Shown: positions 32,702 to 43,090, numbered from the stretch's first letter. The stretch: DNA of 64,000 nucleotides from Bifidobacterium parmae (GCF_002860365.1 NZ_NMWT01000020.1:21876-85875); one strand, 5' to 3'. Notes: a model not told the origin generated them from the letters alone. Numbers and translations: made by a program.

Positions 32702-35311
32702 TCACAGGCTCTCGTTGTACTTGCGCACGGCGAGCGTGCGGCGCGAGGAGGCGACGTTCTCGACGACGAGACGCTTCAGGGCGTCTGCGGCGTCGGCGTG
32801 GGCGGCGAGCCATGCATCGCCGAGCGAGACCAGCGTGGCCGGGTCGGCGTAGCCCGGGTAGAGGCCGTTGAGCAGGGCGTCGGCCATGTGGTAGGTCTTG
32901 TTGGCCCAGATCCAGTCGATCGTGTCGAAGTACTTCGCGGCGTACGGCTCGGCCAGGTCGGGGCGCGGCGTGGCGGCGAACCCGCGGGCCACGGCCTCCA
33001 GCTGGCTGTTGGTGAGGTCCGCGTTGTGGAGCGCCTGGTCCCACGCCCAGGCCTTCGCCTCGGCGGTGCCCTTGACCGCGTGCGCGCCGTAGGCGAACTC
33101 GCGGTTCTCGGTGGTCTCCTTCTTCTTCAGCTGCGCGTCGATGTCGTCGTCGGAGTACTCGTTCACGCTGGCGAGCGCGTTGACGATCGTCCACGTGAAG
33201 TTGTTGTCGATCTCAAGGCCGTCGAACGTCACGGAACCGGAGAGCAGGCCGCGCGCGTTCGCGGCGAACGCAGCGTCGCCCTCCTCGCCGTAGCCGAGGT
33301 AGGCGGTGGCGAGCTGGAACTGCGCGTCGGAGCCGGGTTCGGCGGCGCGCACGAGCTCGAACAGTTCGGCGGCCACGTGCTTCAGCACTTCGTCGCGGCG
33401 CGAGGCGGCCACGTAGTGGTGCGCGGTGGTGCTCATGCAGGCGAGCGCGTAGCGGAACGTGGTGGATTCGGTCTCGTGGGCGAGCAGACGCAGCGTCATA
33501 TCGACGAAACGCTCGGCCGGGAATTCGCCGTCGCGGGTCATGTCCCAGAAGGCGAGCCAGATGACGGCGCGGGCGAGCGCGTCGTCCACGTCCTGCAGGT
33601 GCTCTTCGGCGAAGGCGAGCGAGGCGGCGTCGAAGCGGATCTTCGTGTAGGTGAGGTCCTCGTCGTTGACGAGCAGCAGCGCGGGGCGGCGCTTGCCGGC
33701 GGCCGCCTCGACGAGCGTGGTCTCGCCGTCCACGTCGAGTTCGACGCGGTCGGTGCGCACGACCTTGCCGCTCGTCTTGTCGAGATCGTAGAAGCCGACG
33801 GCGAGGCGGTGCGGGCGGAGCACGGGGTGCTCGGCGGGCGCGGTCTGCGTGAGCGTGAGCTGCGCGATCGTACCGTCCTTGCCTTCCTCGATGGCGGGGA
33901 GGATCGTGTTGATGCCGGATTCCTCCAGCCACTTCGCGCTCCACGCCTTCAGGTCGCGGCCGGAGGTCTTCTCCAGTTCGCCCAGCAGGTCGGCGAGCGT
34001 CGCGTTCGAGTACGCGTGCTTGTCGAGGTAGTTGTGGATGCCCTGGAAGAACTTCGTGCGGCCCACGTAGAACACGAGCTGCTTCAGCACGGAGGCGCCC
34101 TTCGCGTAGGTGATGCCGTCGAAGTTCACGTACGTGTCGTTGAGGTCGTTGATCGGCGCGACGATCGGATGCGTGGTGGGCAGCTGGTCCTGGCGCAGCG
34201 CCCAGCTCTTCTCGCCGGAGCAGAACGTGGCCCACGCGTCATGCCATTCGGTGGCCTCGGCGGTGGCGAGCGTGGAGGTGAACTCGGCGAAGGACTCGTT
34301 GAGCCACAGGTCGTTCCACCACTTCATCGTCACGTAGTCGCCGAACCACATGTGGGCGAGCTCGTGCAGCACGGTGACGACGCGGCGCTCGGCGAGCGCG
34401 TCGGTCACCTTGGATTCGAACACGTAGGAGTCGCGGATGGTGACCATGCCGATGTTCTCCATCGCGCCCGCGTTGTATTCCGGCACGTAGATCTGGTCGT
34501 ACTTGGCGTACGGGTAGGGCACGCCCCAAGTCTTCGCGTAGAAGGCGAAGCCCTTCTTGGTGATGTCGAACAGGTAGTCGACGTCCTTGGCGAACGCGTC
34601 GGCGAGCGACTGGCGGCAGTACTGGGCCATCGGCACGATGCGGCCGTCCTCGTTCGCGTATTCGGTGTGCCATTCGGCGTACGGGCCGGCGCAGATGGCG
34701 GTCAGGTAGGAGCTCATCACCGGGGTCGGCTCGAAGCTCCACAGCTTCGTCGTCTCGTTCGGCTTCGCCTCGAGCGTGCCGTCGGCGGTCTCGCGGGCGA
34801 AGTCCTCGACGGACCTGACCGGCATGTTGGACGTGACGATCCAGCTCTTCGGGGCGAGCACCTTGAAGTCGAAGGTGGCCTTGAGGTCGGGCTGGTCGAA
34901 CACGGCGTAGACGCGGCGGGCGTCCGGCACCTCGAACTGGGAGTACAGGTACACGTTGCCGTCGGACGGGTCGACGGAGCGGTGCAGGCCCTCGCCGGTG
35001 TTGGAGTAGCGGCACTTGGCCTCGACGACGACCTCGTTCTTGGTTTCGAGGCCGGTGAGCTCGATGCGGTCGTCGGCGAACGCCTCGGCCGGGTCGAGCG
35101 CGCGGCCGTTGAGCGTGATCGCGCTCACCTCGTCGGCGATGAGGTCGAGGAAGGTGGACGAGCCGGGCTTCGCGTTGAAGCAGATCAGGGTGTGGGAGCC
35201 GAAGGTCTTGGCGCCGACGGTCAGGTCGAGGTCCACATGGTAGTGGATGGGCGCCTCGACGATGGCCTTGCGCTCCTCGGCCTCGATGCGGGTCAGGTTC
35301 GATCCGGGCAT
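32702..35311 (-). CDS. pepN: Aminopeptidase N (M1 metalloprotease)
   Basis: 869 residues, cytoplasmic. The substrate-binding GAMEN motif is at 282-286 and the zinc site is HELAH (316-320) with the third ligand E339 in NESFAEF, plus the downstream Tyr of the family. The C-terminal ERAP1-like helical domain fills the second half (AFWDMTRDGEFPAERF and NREFAYGAHAVKG). The enzyme removes N-terminal residues from peptides and supports nitrogen supply from peptides. ATG 35311 has AGGAACACC before it. The length matches actinobacterial PepN. Confidence 0.96.
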   Translation of the reverse strand: MPGSNLTRIEAEERKAIVEAPIHYHVDLDLTVGAKTFGSHTLICFNAKPGSSTFLDLIADEVSAITLNGRALDPAEAFADDRIELTGLETKNEVVVEAKCRYSNTGEGLHRSVDPSDGNVYLYSQFEVPDARRVYAVFDQPDLKATFDFKVLAPKSWIVTSNMPVRSVEDFARETADGTLEAKPNETTKLWSFEPTPVMSSYLTAICAGPYAEWHTEYANEDGRIVPMAQYCRQSLADAFAKDVDYLFDITKKGFAFYAKTWGVPYPYAKYDQIYVPEYNAGAMENIGMVTIRDSYVFESKVTDALAERRVVTVLHELAHMWFGDYVTMKWWNDLWLNESFAEFTSTLATAEATEWHDAWATFCSGEKSWALRQDQLPTTHPIVAPINDLNDTYVNFDGITYAKGASVLKQLVFYVGRTKFFQGIHNYLDKHAYSNATLADLLGELEKTSGRDLKAWSAKWLEESGINTILPAIEEGKDGTIAQLTLTQTAPAEHPVLRPHRLAVGFYDLDKTSGKVVRTDRVELDVDGETTLVEAAAGKRRPALLLVNDEDLTYTKIRFDAASLAFAEEHLQDVDDALARAVIWLAFWDMTRDGEFPAERFVDMTLRLLAHETESTTFRYALACMSTTAHHYVAASRRDEVLKHVAAELFELVRAAEPGSDAQFQLATAYLGYGEEGDAAFAANARGLLSGSVTFDGLEIDNNFTWTIVNALASVNEYSDDDIDAQLKKKETTENREFAYGAHAVKGTAEAKAWAWDQALHNADLTNSQLEAVARGFAATPRPDLAEPYAAKYFDTIDWIWANKTYHMADALLNGLYPGYADPATLVSLGDAWLAAHADAADALKRLVVENVASSRRTLAVRKYNESL

Positions 35312-35330
35312 GGTGTTCCTACTGTTCCTT

Positions 35331-37196
35331 TCAGTGCTGTTCGGTGACGTCGGTGGCGATGTCGGCCACGACGGGCACGATCATCGGCTTGCGGCGCAGC
35401 TGGCGGGCGATCCAGCCGCCGAGCGTGCGGCGCATGATCTGCTGCAGCTTGTACGTGTCGGTGGTGCCGGCCATGAGCGCGTCGTTGAGCTGTTCGACGA
35501 TCTGGTGGCGCACCTTGTCGAACTCGCTCTCGTCCTCGGCCACGGCGTTCAGGTAGATCTTCGGACCGGAGACGACCTCGCGGGCCTCGGAGTCGACCAC
35601 GACGAACGCGGAGACGAAGCCCTCGGTGCCGAGGATGCGGCGCTTCTCCAGCTCCTCGTCGGTGAGCTCGCCGACCGAATCGCCGTCGACGTACACATAG
35701 CCGCACGGCACGGAGCCGACGACCGCGGCCTTGCCGTGGTACAGGTCGACGACGTCGCCGTCCTCGGCGAGCACGACGTTCTGCGGGTCGACGCCGGTCT
35801 TCACGGCGATCAGGCCGTTGGCGACGAGGTGGCGGTTCTCGCCGTGGATCGGCATCGCGCACTTCGGCTTGACGATGTTGTACATGTACAGCAGCTCGCC
35901 CTCGTTGCAGTGGCCGGACACGTGCACGGCCGCGTTGTCACGGTTGACGACCTTCGCGCCGAGCTGGACGAGCTTGTTGATGACCTTGTACACGCCGTGC
36001 TCGTTGCCCGGGATGAGCGAGCTGGCGAGGATCACCGTGTCGAACTCGTTGATGTGGATGTCGCGGTGGTTGCCGTCGGCGATGCGGCCGAGTGCGGCCA
36101 TCGGCTCGCCCTGGGAGCCGGTGCACATGTAGACGAGCTTGTCGTCCTGGATGTCGTTGGCCTGCTTGAGGTCCACGACGGTGCCTTCGGGGATGTGCAG
36201 GTAGCCGAGGTCGGCGGCGATGGACATGTTGCGCACCATCGAACGGCCGACGAACACGACCTTGCGGCCGTACTTATGGGCGGTGTCGACGACCTGCTGC
36301 ACGCGGTGCACGTGCGAGGAGAAGCTCGCGACGATGATCTTGCGCGTGGCCTGCGCGAACGCCTGGTCGAGCGCCGGGCCGATGGAGGTCTCCGGCTTGA
36401 CGAAGCCCGGCACCTCGGCGTTCGTGGAGTCCATCATGAGCAGGTCGACGCCCTTCTCGCCGATCTTGCCGAACTCGACGAGGTCGGTGATCTTGTGGTC
36501 GAGCGGCAGCTGGTCGAGCTTGATGTCGCCGGTGTCGATCAGCGAGCCGGCCGGGGTCTTCACGTGCACGGCGAGCGCGTCCGGGATGGAGTGGGTCACG
36601 GTGATGAACTCGAGGTCGAACGGGCCGACCTTGAGCTTGTCGCGGCCCTCGACCTCCACCTTGGTGGGGTTGATGTGGTGTTCCTTGCACTTCGCGTCGA
36701 CGAAGGCGAGGGTGAGCTTGGAGCCGATCAGCGGGATGTCCTCGCGCAGCTTGAGCAGGTAGGGCACGCCGCCGATGTGGTCCTCGTGGCCGTGGGTGAG
36801 CACGAGCGCCTCGACCTTGTCGAGACGGTCCTTGATGTAGTGGAAGTCGGGAAGGATGAGGTCGACGCCCGGCTGCTCCTCCTCGGGGAAGAGCACGCCG
36901 CAGTCGATGAGCAGCAGGTGGCCGTTGTATTCGATGACGTTCATGTTGCGGCCGATCTCGCCGAGGCCGCCGAGCGGCGTGATGCGCATCGAGCCCTTGC
37001 GGTACTTCGGCGGGGCGATGAGCACGGCGTCCTGCTGGGGCGCGGTGGCCTGCGTGCCGACGTTCTGGTGGCGGGCGCGGGAGGCTCCGCCGCGGCCGCG
37101 GCCGGTGCCCTTGCCGCGGGTCGAGGAGCCGCGGCGGCGCGATGCGCCCGAGTTCTTGGAGGAGTTCCTGGTGTTCTTTTCTTTGTCTTGTGCCAT
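35331..37196 (-). CDS. rnj: Ribonuclease J
   Basis: 621 residues. A basic, Ser/Arg/Gly-rich N-terminal extension of ~65 residues (RRRGSSTRGKGTGRGRGG) precedes the metallo-beta-lactamase domain with THGHEDHIGG (~134-143). The beta-CASP part contains FVGRSMVRNMSIA, TGSQGEPMAALGRIADG and HVSGHCNEGELLYM, and the RNase J C-terminal domain ends the protein. It has 5'-3' exonuclease and endonuclease activity in rRNA maturation and mRNA decay. The basic extension is characteristic of actinobacterial RNase J. dapA and dapB lie just upstream on the same strand, as in several actinobacteria. Confidence 0.95.
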   Translation of the reverse strand: MAQDKEKNTRNSSKNSGASRRRGSSTRGKGTGRGRGGASRARHQNVGTQATAPQQDAVLIAPPKYRKGSMRITPLGGLGEIGRNMNVIEYNGHLLLIDCGVLFPEEEQPGVDLILPDFHYIKDRLDKVEALVLTHGHEDHIGGVPYLLKLREDIPLIGSKLTLAFVDAKCKEHHINPTKVEVEGRDKLKVGPFDLEFITVTHSIPDALAVHVKTPAGSLIDTGDIKLDQLPLDHKITDLVEFGKIGEKGVDLLMMDSTNAEVPGFVKPETSIGPALDQAFAQATRKIIVASFSSHVHRVQQVVDTAHKYGRKVVFVGRSMVRNMSIAADLGYLHIPEGTVVDLKQANDIQDDKLVYMCTGSQGEPMAALGRIADGNHRDIHINEFDTVILASSLIPGNEHGVYKVINKLVQLGAKVVNRDNAAVHVSGHCNEGELLYMYNIVKPKCAMPIHGENRHLVANGLIAVKTGVDPQNVVLAEDGDVVDLYHGKAAVVGSVPCGYVYVDGDSVGELTDEELEKRRILGTEGFVSAFVVVDSEAREVVSGPKIYLNAVAEDESEFDKVRHQIVEQLNDALMAGTTDTYKLQQIMRRTLGGWIARQLRRKPMIVPVVADIATDVTEQH

Positions 37197-37347
37197 TGCT
37201 TTCTTGTGTTTCCTGTGATTCTTGCCTTCGTGCTCTCACGAAGGCGACAGATGTGTCGGCCGCCCGTTCCGGGGGCCGGCCCATGCGCGCGGGAATCCAC
37301 GTTTCCGCGTATGCGTATGCGCGTATGCGTCGCGTGTGAACGCGAAC

Positions 37348-37406
37348 GGCCCCGGCTCCCCCGCGCCCGCGTCGTCGCGACGCGTGCGGACGGGGGCACC
37401 GGGGCC
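37348..37406 (-). terminator. Strong hairpin after dapA
   Basis: Arms 37348-37363 and 37391-37406 pair over 16 positions with a two-base mismatch; the loop can form a second inner stem. It begins 11 bp after the dapA stop. Confidence 0.7.
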
Positions 37407-37416
37407 TCGTCGCCCG

Positions 37417-38322
37417 TTACAGCAGGCCGGCGGCCCGCATGCCCATCTCGGCCTTTTCGAGCTGGGTGGCGTCCGGGCCGACGTTCGGCAGACGCATGAA
37501 CGTGGAGTCGAGCACGCCGCGGACCTTCAGCGCGGCCTTGGCCATGACGGCCTGGTAGCCGTCGCCGTTGAGCGCGTGGACGAGCGGTGCGAGCTGGTTG
37601 GCGAGACGCTGGGCCTCGTGGATGTCGCCGCGGTCGAAGGCCTCGACGAGCTGGCGCATGGGGTTCGCGGCCGCATGCGCGATGACGGAGATGATGCCGA
37701 CGGCGCCGATGGAGAGGAACGGCAGGAACAGGCCGTCGTCGCCCGAATACCAGGCGAGTCCGGTGCGTTGCTGCTTCTCGACGGCGGCGGCGAGGTCGCC
37801 GGTGGCGTCCTTGACGGCCACGACGTGCTCGAGCTCGGCGAGACGGTCATAGGTCTCGACCGCCACCTTGAGTCCGGTGCGGCCGGGCACGTCGTAGACG
37901 ATGATCGGCTTGTCGGTGCTTTCGTCGACGGCCTTGTAGTGGCCGAAGACGCCGTCCTGGGACGGACGGGAGTAGTAGGGCATGACGACGAGCACCGCGT
38001 CGGCGCCCGCCTCCTGGGTCTGTTCGACCATGCGCACGGTGTGCGCGGTGTCGTTGGAGCCGGCTCCGGAGATGACCGGCACGTCGACGACCTCCTTGAC
38101 CGCACGGACGAGTTCGACCTTCTCGTCCATGTGGGTGACGGGCGATTCGCCGGTGGTGCCGTTGACGACGAGGCCGTCGGCGCCGTCGGCGACGAGCTGC
38201 TTGGCGAGCTTCTGCGCCGCCTCGTAATCGACGTCGCCGTTGGACTTCATCGGAGTGACCATCGCGGGCAGGATACGCCCGAACGGGGCAGGATTCAGCA
38301 GATGCATAGCGCTCTCAGTCAT
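37417..38322 (-). CDS. dapA: 4-hydroxy-tetrahydrodipicolinate synthase
   Basis: 301 residues from ATG 38322 (GGTGA upstream); an ATG at 38343 lacks a ribosome site. The TIM barrel shows GRILPAMVTPM, VNGTTGESPV (substrate loop), VVMPYYSRPSQDGVFGHY with the catalytic Tyr, and VAVKDATGDL with the Schiff-base Lys. It condenses pyruvate with aspartate semialdehyde in the diaminopimelate/lysine pathway, needed for peptidoglycan and protein. It lies 45 bp downstream of dapB and is probably co-transcribed with it. Confidence 0.95.
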   Translation of the reverse strand: MTESAMHLLNPAPFGRILPAMVTPMKSNGDVDYEAAQKLAKQLVADGADGLVVNGTTGESPVTHMDEKVELVRAVKEVVDVPVISGAGSNDTAHTVRMVEQTQEAGADAVLVVMPYYSRPSQDGVFGHYKAVDESTDKPIIVYDVPGRTGLKVAVETYDRLAELEHVVAVKDATGDLAAAVEKQQRTGLAWYSGDDGLFLPFLSIGAVGIISVIAHAAANPMRQLVEAFDRGDIHEAQRLANQLAPLVHALNGDGYQAVMAKAALKVRGVLDSTFMRLPNVGPDATQLEKAEMGMRAAGLL

Positions 38323-38367
38323 AGTGTTCACCGTACTTCGCATTGTGGACGCGTGTGTAACGTCCGA

Positions 38368-39123
38368 TCACAGGTCGAGGAACTTGTCGAGGCCGACGGT
38401 GAGTCCCGCGGGGGCGTCGCCGGCGAGCTTGCGCACGGCGAGCAGCACGCCGGGCATGAACGAGCCGCGGTCGAAGCTGTCGGCGCGGATGACGAGCTGC
38501 TCGCCGGCGTTGCCGAAGAGCACCTCCTCGTGCGCGTTGAGGCCCCTGAGGCGCACGGCGTGCACGTGGACGCCGTCGACGACCTGGCCGCGCGAGCCGC
38601 CGTCGGTCTGGGTGTTGTCCGGCACGGGGCCGAGGCCGGCGGCCTTGCGCGCGGCGGCGATGCCGGCCGCGGTGTGGATGGCGGTGCCGGAGGGGGCGTC
38701 CACCTTGTCCGGGTGGTGCAGCTCGATGACCTCCACCGATTCGAAGTACTTGGCGGCCTGCGTGGAGAAGTGGTCGGCGAGCACAGCGGAGATCGCGAAG
38801 TTCGGCGCGATGAACACCTTCTGCGTGTCCGGGCGCGGTCCGGCGGCGATCGCCTCGCGCACCTTCGCGAGCTTCTCCTCGGTCCAGCCGGTCGTGCCGA
38901 CGACCACGTCGACGCCCTGCGCGACGATCGCGAGCACGTTGCCGAGGCTCACGGCGGGCACGGTGAACTCGACGACGACGTCCGTGTTGTCCGGCGTGAT
39001 GGCGGTGAGGTCGTCGCCCGCGTCGAGCGCGAGCGCGAGCTGCGTGTCGGCCGCGCCGTTCACCGCGTCGACGACGTGCGATCCCATGCGTCCCTTGGCG
39101 CCGACCACCGAAACCCTGATCAT
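38368..39123 (-). CDS. dapB: 4-hydroxy-tetrahydrodipicolinate reductase
   Basis: 251 residues. The NAD(P)-binding motif VVGAKGRMGSHV opens the protein; VVVGTTGWTEEKL, APNFAISAVL and the substrate motif ELHHPDKVDAPSGTA follow (the catalytic HH-x-x-K-x-D-x-P-S-G-T-A). It performs the step after DapA in the lysine/DAP pathway. ATG 39123 has AAGGAG before it. First gene of the dapB-dapA pair. Confidence 0.96.
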   Translation of the reverse strand: MIRVSVVGAKGRMGSHVVDAVNGAADTQLALALDAGDDLTAITPDNTDVVVEFTVPAVSLGNVLAIVAQGVDVVVGTTGWTEEKLAKVREAIAAGPRPDTQKVFIAPNFAISAVLADHFSTQAAKYFESVEVIELHHPDKVDAPSGTAIHTAAGIAAARKAAGLGPVPDNTQTDGGSRGQVVDGVHVHAVRLRGLNAHEEVLFGNAGEQLVIRADSFDRGSFMPGVLLAVRKLAGDAPAGLTVGLDKFLDL

Positions 39124-39243
39124 GTTGTGCTCCTTGTCCTTCTGTGTGCCTTGCGGGGCCTATCCGTCACGAGACTATCACCGGCGCCGCGGCGGCCGTC
39201 GTTTCGCCCACCTGTCAGACAACCATGCCACAGGCCACCCGGC

Positions 39244-42200
39244 CTATTCCAGCAGGCCCAGCAGGTCGTCGCGGGTGAGCGAGGCGATCGACGCGGGCGC
39301 GGCCCCGGCGAGCGCGGACGCGTCGGTGAACTGGCGTGCGAGCGCGCTTTTCGTGTGCTGCAGTTCGAGGATGCGCTCCTCGATCGTGTCCTTGGCGACG
39401 ATCCGGTACACGTCCACGTCGCGGCGTTGGCCGATGCGGTGCGCGCGGTCGGTGGCCTGGTCCTGCGCGGCCGCGTTCCACCATGGGTCGGCGTGGATGA
39501 CGACGCTCGCGCCGACGAGGTTCAGGCCCGTGTTGCCCGCCTTGAGCGAGATGAGGAACACGGGGGTGTCGTCGGCGTTGAACCGGTCGACGAGTTCGAG
39601 GCGGCGCTTCTTCGGCGTGGAGCCGTCGATCCGGTACCAGTCGACGCCTTCCGAGTCGAGCCGTTCGCCGATCAGGTCGAGGAATCCGGTGAACTGGGAG
39701 AAGACGAGCGCCTTCTTGCCTTCGGACATGCAGCTGGAGACGAGTTCGGCGATGGCGGCGAGCTTCGCGGAACGGTCCTTCGCGTTCGCGTAGAGGAGCC
39801 GCGGGTCGCAGCAGATCTGGCGCAGTCCGGTCAGTTCGGCGAGGATGCGGATCTTCGACGTGGCGAAGTCGTCGTCCGCCTCGTGTTCGAGCTGTTTGCG
39901 CAGGCGCTGCTCGTGCGCCGCGTACAGTTTGCGCTGCTCGCCCTCCAACTGCACGGTGACGGTGGTCTCGATCTTGTCGGGCAGGTCGGTGAGCACCTGC
40001 GACTTGAGCCGGCGTTTGATGAACACGCCGACGAGCGCCTGGAGCCGCCGCGCCACGCGTTCGCCTTCCGGGTTGACCTGCGCGGCGGCGCGGCCCTCGG
40101 CGCTCGACGCGTCGGCGGCGCGCGCGTTCGAGATCGGCAGCTCGTAGCGTTCGTGGAACCGTTTGTACGAGCCGAGCAGGCCGGGCATGAGGAAGTCGAA
40201 GATGCTCCACAGTTCGCTCAGCCGGTTCTCGATCGGCGTGCCGGTCAATGCGAACCGGTGCGCGGCGGTCACGGTCTTGACGGCCTTCGCGATCTTCGTC
40301 GTGTGGTTCTTGATGACCTGCGCCTCGTCGAGCGCCATCACGTCGAACCGCGCGCCGCGGTAGTCGTCCACGTCGCGGCGCAGCAAGTCGTAGGAGGTGA
40401 TGAGCACGGCGGGCGCGCCATCGCCCGCGTACCGCGCGATGGCGGCGCGGCGTTCCGCCTTCGTCCCGGCGACCGTGACGGCGCGCACGCCGGGCGCGAA
40501 CTTCGCGAACTCGGCGGCCCAGTTGTAGACGAGCGACGCCGGGCAGACGATGAGCGACGGCAGGGCGCGTTCCCGCGACGCGCCCGCGTCGTCGCCCCGC
40601 CTGCCTTCGGCGAGCGCGACGAGCAGGGTGATGAGCTGCACGGATTTGCCGAGTCCCATCTCGTCGGCGAGGATGCCGCCGAACCCCTTGTCGCACAGGG
40701 TGCGCAGCCACCGGTAGCCGTCCACCTGATACGGCCTGAGCACCCGGGCGAGCGGTTCCGGCACCTGGTAGCGCTCGGGGTCGATGGTCTTGAGCTCGTC
40801 CACGTACGCCATGAACGAGGGCTCCTTGACGACGCCCGTGCCGGCGAGTTCGCCGTCGAGCAGGAACGCCTGCATGCCGGGCAGCGTGACCGGCCCCGCG
40901 TCGAGCTCGCCTTCGGACAGGTCGAAGTCGCCGGCGAACCGGTCGAGCGCGTCCAGGTCGGCGCCGCGCAGGTCGACGAACGTGCCGTCCTTGAGCCGGT
41001 GGAAGCGCTGGCGGCGGCGGTAGGCGGCGAGCAGCGAGCCGACCTCGTCGGGCGGCACCTCGTCGGCGATCGGCGAGATCTCCACGAGATTCGACTTGAC
41101 GGACAGGCCGACCTTCACGCTCGGCGGCTTCGGCGCGAGCATGCGGTCGAACGCGGGCGTGGTGAACACCTTGCCTTGAGCGCGCAGCGCGTCGAGGCCC
41201 TCGTCGAACAGGGCGACGATGCGCGTCGTCTCGTCGCGGCCGATGCGCGCCGGGGCGTTCGGCGCGCCCACGGTGAAGTACGTGCGCACGAGGTCGAGCA
41301 TGGCGCGTTCGGCGCCGAAATCACGCCCCGCGCCCACCTCGGGCGTGAGTCCCGGCGCGAAGTCGCCGCCCCGCTGCGGCACGACCGTCATCTCGCGCGA
41401 ACCGTACCGGGCCTTCGCCTCGCAGGTGACGCCCTTCTCGTCGCGGTCGAGGTAGAACTCGGGTTCGCACTCGACGGGCCGCATCAGCGCGATCTCCTTC
41501 GGCACGTTGCCGGCCGGCAGGAGGCCGCCGTCGAGCAGGCGCGGCAGCAGCGTGCGCGCGAACAGCGGCGCGTCGTCGAAGGCGATGCGTTCGCCCGCCG
41601 CCGTCCCCCGCGCGTCATCCGCGTCCGGCGGGGCGCAGACGACCGGCAGCAGGTCGGCGACCGGCTCCAACGCCTTCGGGCAACGCACGAACCGGTATCC
41701 GGCGGCGCTCACATGCAGCGTCTCGCGGCCGCGCCGGGAGAGCGTCGCGCCGCCGGGGCGCACGGCGCGCCCGTCCCCATCCGCGGGCGGCAGCATCAGC
41801 CACACGCCCCGCTCCCCCGCGATCACGGCCGCGACCGGGGGCGTGCCGGCGAGCGCGTACCCGTCGACGCCGCCGTCGCCGCTGATGCGCGTCATCGTCA
41901 CGATCGGCGCGAACACGGTTCCGTCCGCCGCGCCGGAAGCCTCCACGCGCACGGTGGACGGCGACGACATGTACCACGAATCGAGCACCAGACCGATCTC
42001 GCCGCCCGCGACCAGGTCGAGCAGGCGCGCGACCTCCGAGACGGCGAGCGTCAGATGCCGGCCGAGCTCCACGCCGCCGAGACGGCCGTAGCGCGTGTCC
42101 TGCACGTCGACGGCGCGCCGCACGTCCGCGACGCGGTCGAGGAAGACGAGCAGCGCGCGCGACCGGTCGTCGAACATGCCGCGCGTATGCGTGAACGCGA

Positions 42201-43026
42201 GCTTCTTCCCATACTCCCGATACCGCTGGTACCGCACGTCGTCGAGCAGGTCGTCGATCGATTTGAGCACGTAGGAGACGCCGCCGCGCACGCCCACGCG
42301 GAACTGGACGCTCCACCGGCCGGACAGGCAGGCGAGGATCGGCGTGAGTTCCACATCGCCGGGATGCGGCGCACGGGGATCGGATCCCGCGCCGCGCCGG
42401 CCGCCGGCGCCGTCCGACGTGCCGGCGGCGATCATGGCGGCGCGGCGTTTCGCCTGACGCGCCGTCTCCTCCTGCTCGTCGATGCGCTGCATCGCGGCGA
42501 GCAGACCCCGCGACGAACGCACCGCCGACTTCGCGCCATAGCCGGAGAACGCCTCGGGGCCGGCGACGAACGCGAGCACGAGCGCGGCCATGTGCTTGCA
42601 GATGTCGTAGCCGCGCGCGTAGGCGGGGCAGGTGCAGCCGCCGCCGGTCACGTCGCCGGTGTCCGTGTGGAAGTACACGTTGACCGTGTAACGGCTGGAC
42701 GGGCTGGAGCTGCCGCGGACCCGGCCGGAGATCGTCGCGAGCCCGGTGCGCGCGTCCAGCTCGTAGGCGAGGTCGTCCATCATGCGGGCGCGCGCCGCGG
42801 ATATCGTGCGGGCGCGCATGAGCACCACGGGCGACGTGTTCTCCACCAGCGAAAGCCGCAGGGCGTTCAGGGGGACGCCGTCCGCGTCGCCGCGGCCCCC
42901 GTCCATGGCCCATGAGCCGTAGCCGAATCCACCGAACGCGTCGGCGGCGTCGACGTCACCGGCGTCGGTATAGCCGTCGTCGGTGTAGCCGTCGTCGTCC
43001 ACATGCCCGAACACGCTGAACCCCAT
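39244..43026 (-). CDS. SNF2-family helicase with SWIM zinc finger
   Basis: 1260 residues from ATG 43026 (AAAGGAG). Near residue 130 a SWIM zinc motif (GGGCTCPAYARGYDICKHMA) is followed by a ~500 residue SNF2-associated region. The Swi2/Snf2 ATPase has ILADEMGLGKSVQLI (Walker A), LDEAQVIKN (DEAQ box), LTGTPIENRL, and helicase C-domain KALVFSQFTGFL, KAGNTGLNLVGAS and RAHRIGQRRDVDVYRI. Such HepA-like ATPases move along DNA and are thought to remodel nucleoprotein or stalled complexes. The gene is transcribed away from coaBC across a 168-bp gap. A housekeeping-like member present in many actinobacteria. Confidence 0.93.
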   Translation of the reverse strand: MGFSVFGHVDDDGYTDDGYTDAGDVDAADAFGGFGYGSWAMDGGRGDADGVPLNALRLSLVENTSPVVLMRARTISAARARMMDDLAYELDARTGLATISGRVRGSSSPSSRYTVNVYFHTDTGDVTGGGCTCPAYARGYDICKHMAALVLAFVAGPEAFSGYGAKSAVRSSRGLLAAMQRIDEQEETARQAKRRAAMIAAGTSDGAGGRRGAGSDPRAPHPGDVELTPILACLSGRWSVQFRVGVRGGVSYVLKSIDDLLDDVRYQRYREYGKKLAFTHTRGMFDDRSRALLVFLDRVADVRRAVDVQDTRYGRLGGVELGRHLTLAVSEVARLLDLVAGGEIGLVLDSWYMSSPSTVRVEASGAADGTVFAPIVTMTRISGDGGVDGYALAGTPPVAAVIAGERGVWLMLPPADGDGRAVRPGGATLSRRGRETLHVSAAGYRFVRCPKALEPVADLLPVVCAPPDADDARGTAAGERIAFDDAPLFARTLLPRLLDGGLLPAGNVPKEIALMRPVECEPEFYLDRDEKGVTCEAKARYGSREMTVVPQRGGDFAPGLTPEVGAGRDFGAERAMLDLVRTYFTVGAPNAPARIGRDETTRIVALFDEGLDALRAQGKVFTTPAFDRMLAPKPPSVKVGLSVKSNLVEISPIADEVPPDEVGSLLAAYRRRQRFHRLKDGTFVDLRGADLDALDRFAGDFDLSEGELDAGPVTLPGMQAFLLDGELAGTGVVKEPSFMAYVDELKTIDPERYQVPEPLARVLRPYQVDGYRWLRTLCDKGFGGILADEMGLGKSVQLITLLVALAEGRRGDDAGASRERALPSLIVCPASLVYNWAAEFAKFAPGVRAVTVAGTKAERRAAIARYAGDGAPAVLITSYDLLRRDVDDYRGARFDVMALDEAQVIKNHTTKIAKAVKTVTAAHRFALTGTPIENRLSELWSIFDFLMPGLLGSYKRFHERYELPISNARAADASSAEGRAAAQVNPEGERVARRLQALVGVFIKRRLKSQVLTDLPDKIETTVTVQLEGEQRKLYAAHEQRLRKQLEHEADDDFATSKIRILAELTGLRQICCDPRLLYANAKDRSAKLAAIAELVSSCMSEGKKALVFSQFTGFLDLIGERLDSEGVDWYRIDGSTPKKRRLELVDRFNADDTPVFLISLKAGNTGLNLVGASVVIHADPWWNAAAQDQATDRAHRIGQRRDVDVYRIVAKDTIEERILELQHTKSALARQFTDASALAGAAPASIASLTRDDLLGLLE

Positions 43027-43090
43027 GCCTCGGCTCCTTTCCCTCCATGCCATTCTAGGAGGCGCCCGCCGCCGGCCGTCGCGCGGCCGC

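Noticed and set aside
37222-42915. Very long plus-strand open frame of nearly 1900 codons opposite dapA, dapB and the helicase
   Set aside because: It is an antisense shadow caused by high GC3: the residues are mainly His, Arg, Val, Gly, Ala and Glu without motifs, and minus-strand genes with full motifs cover it. The same holds for similar long frames at 8952-11495 and 46755-51842.
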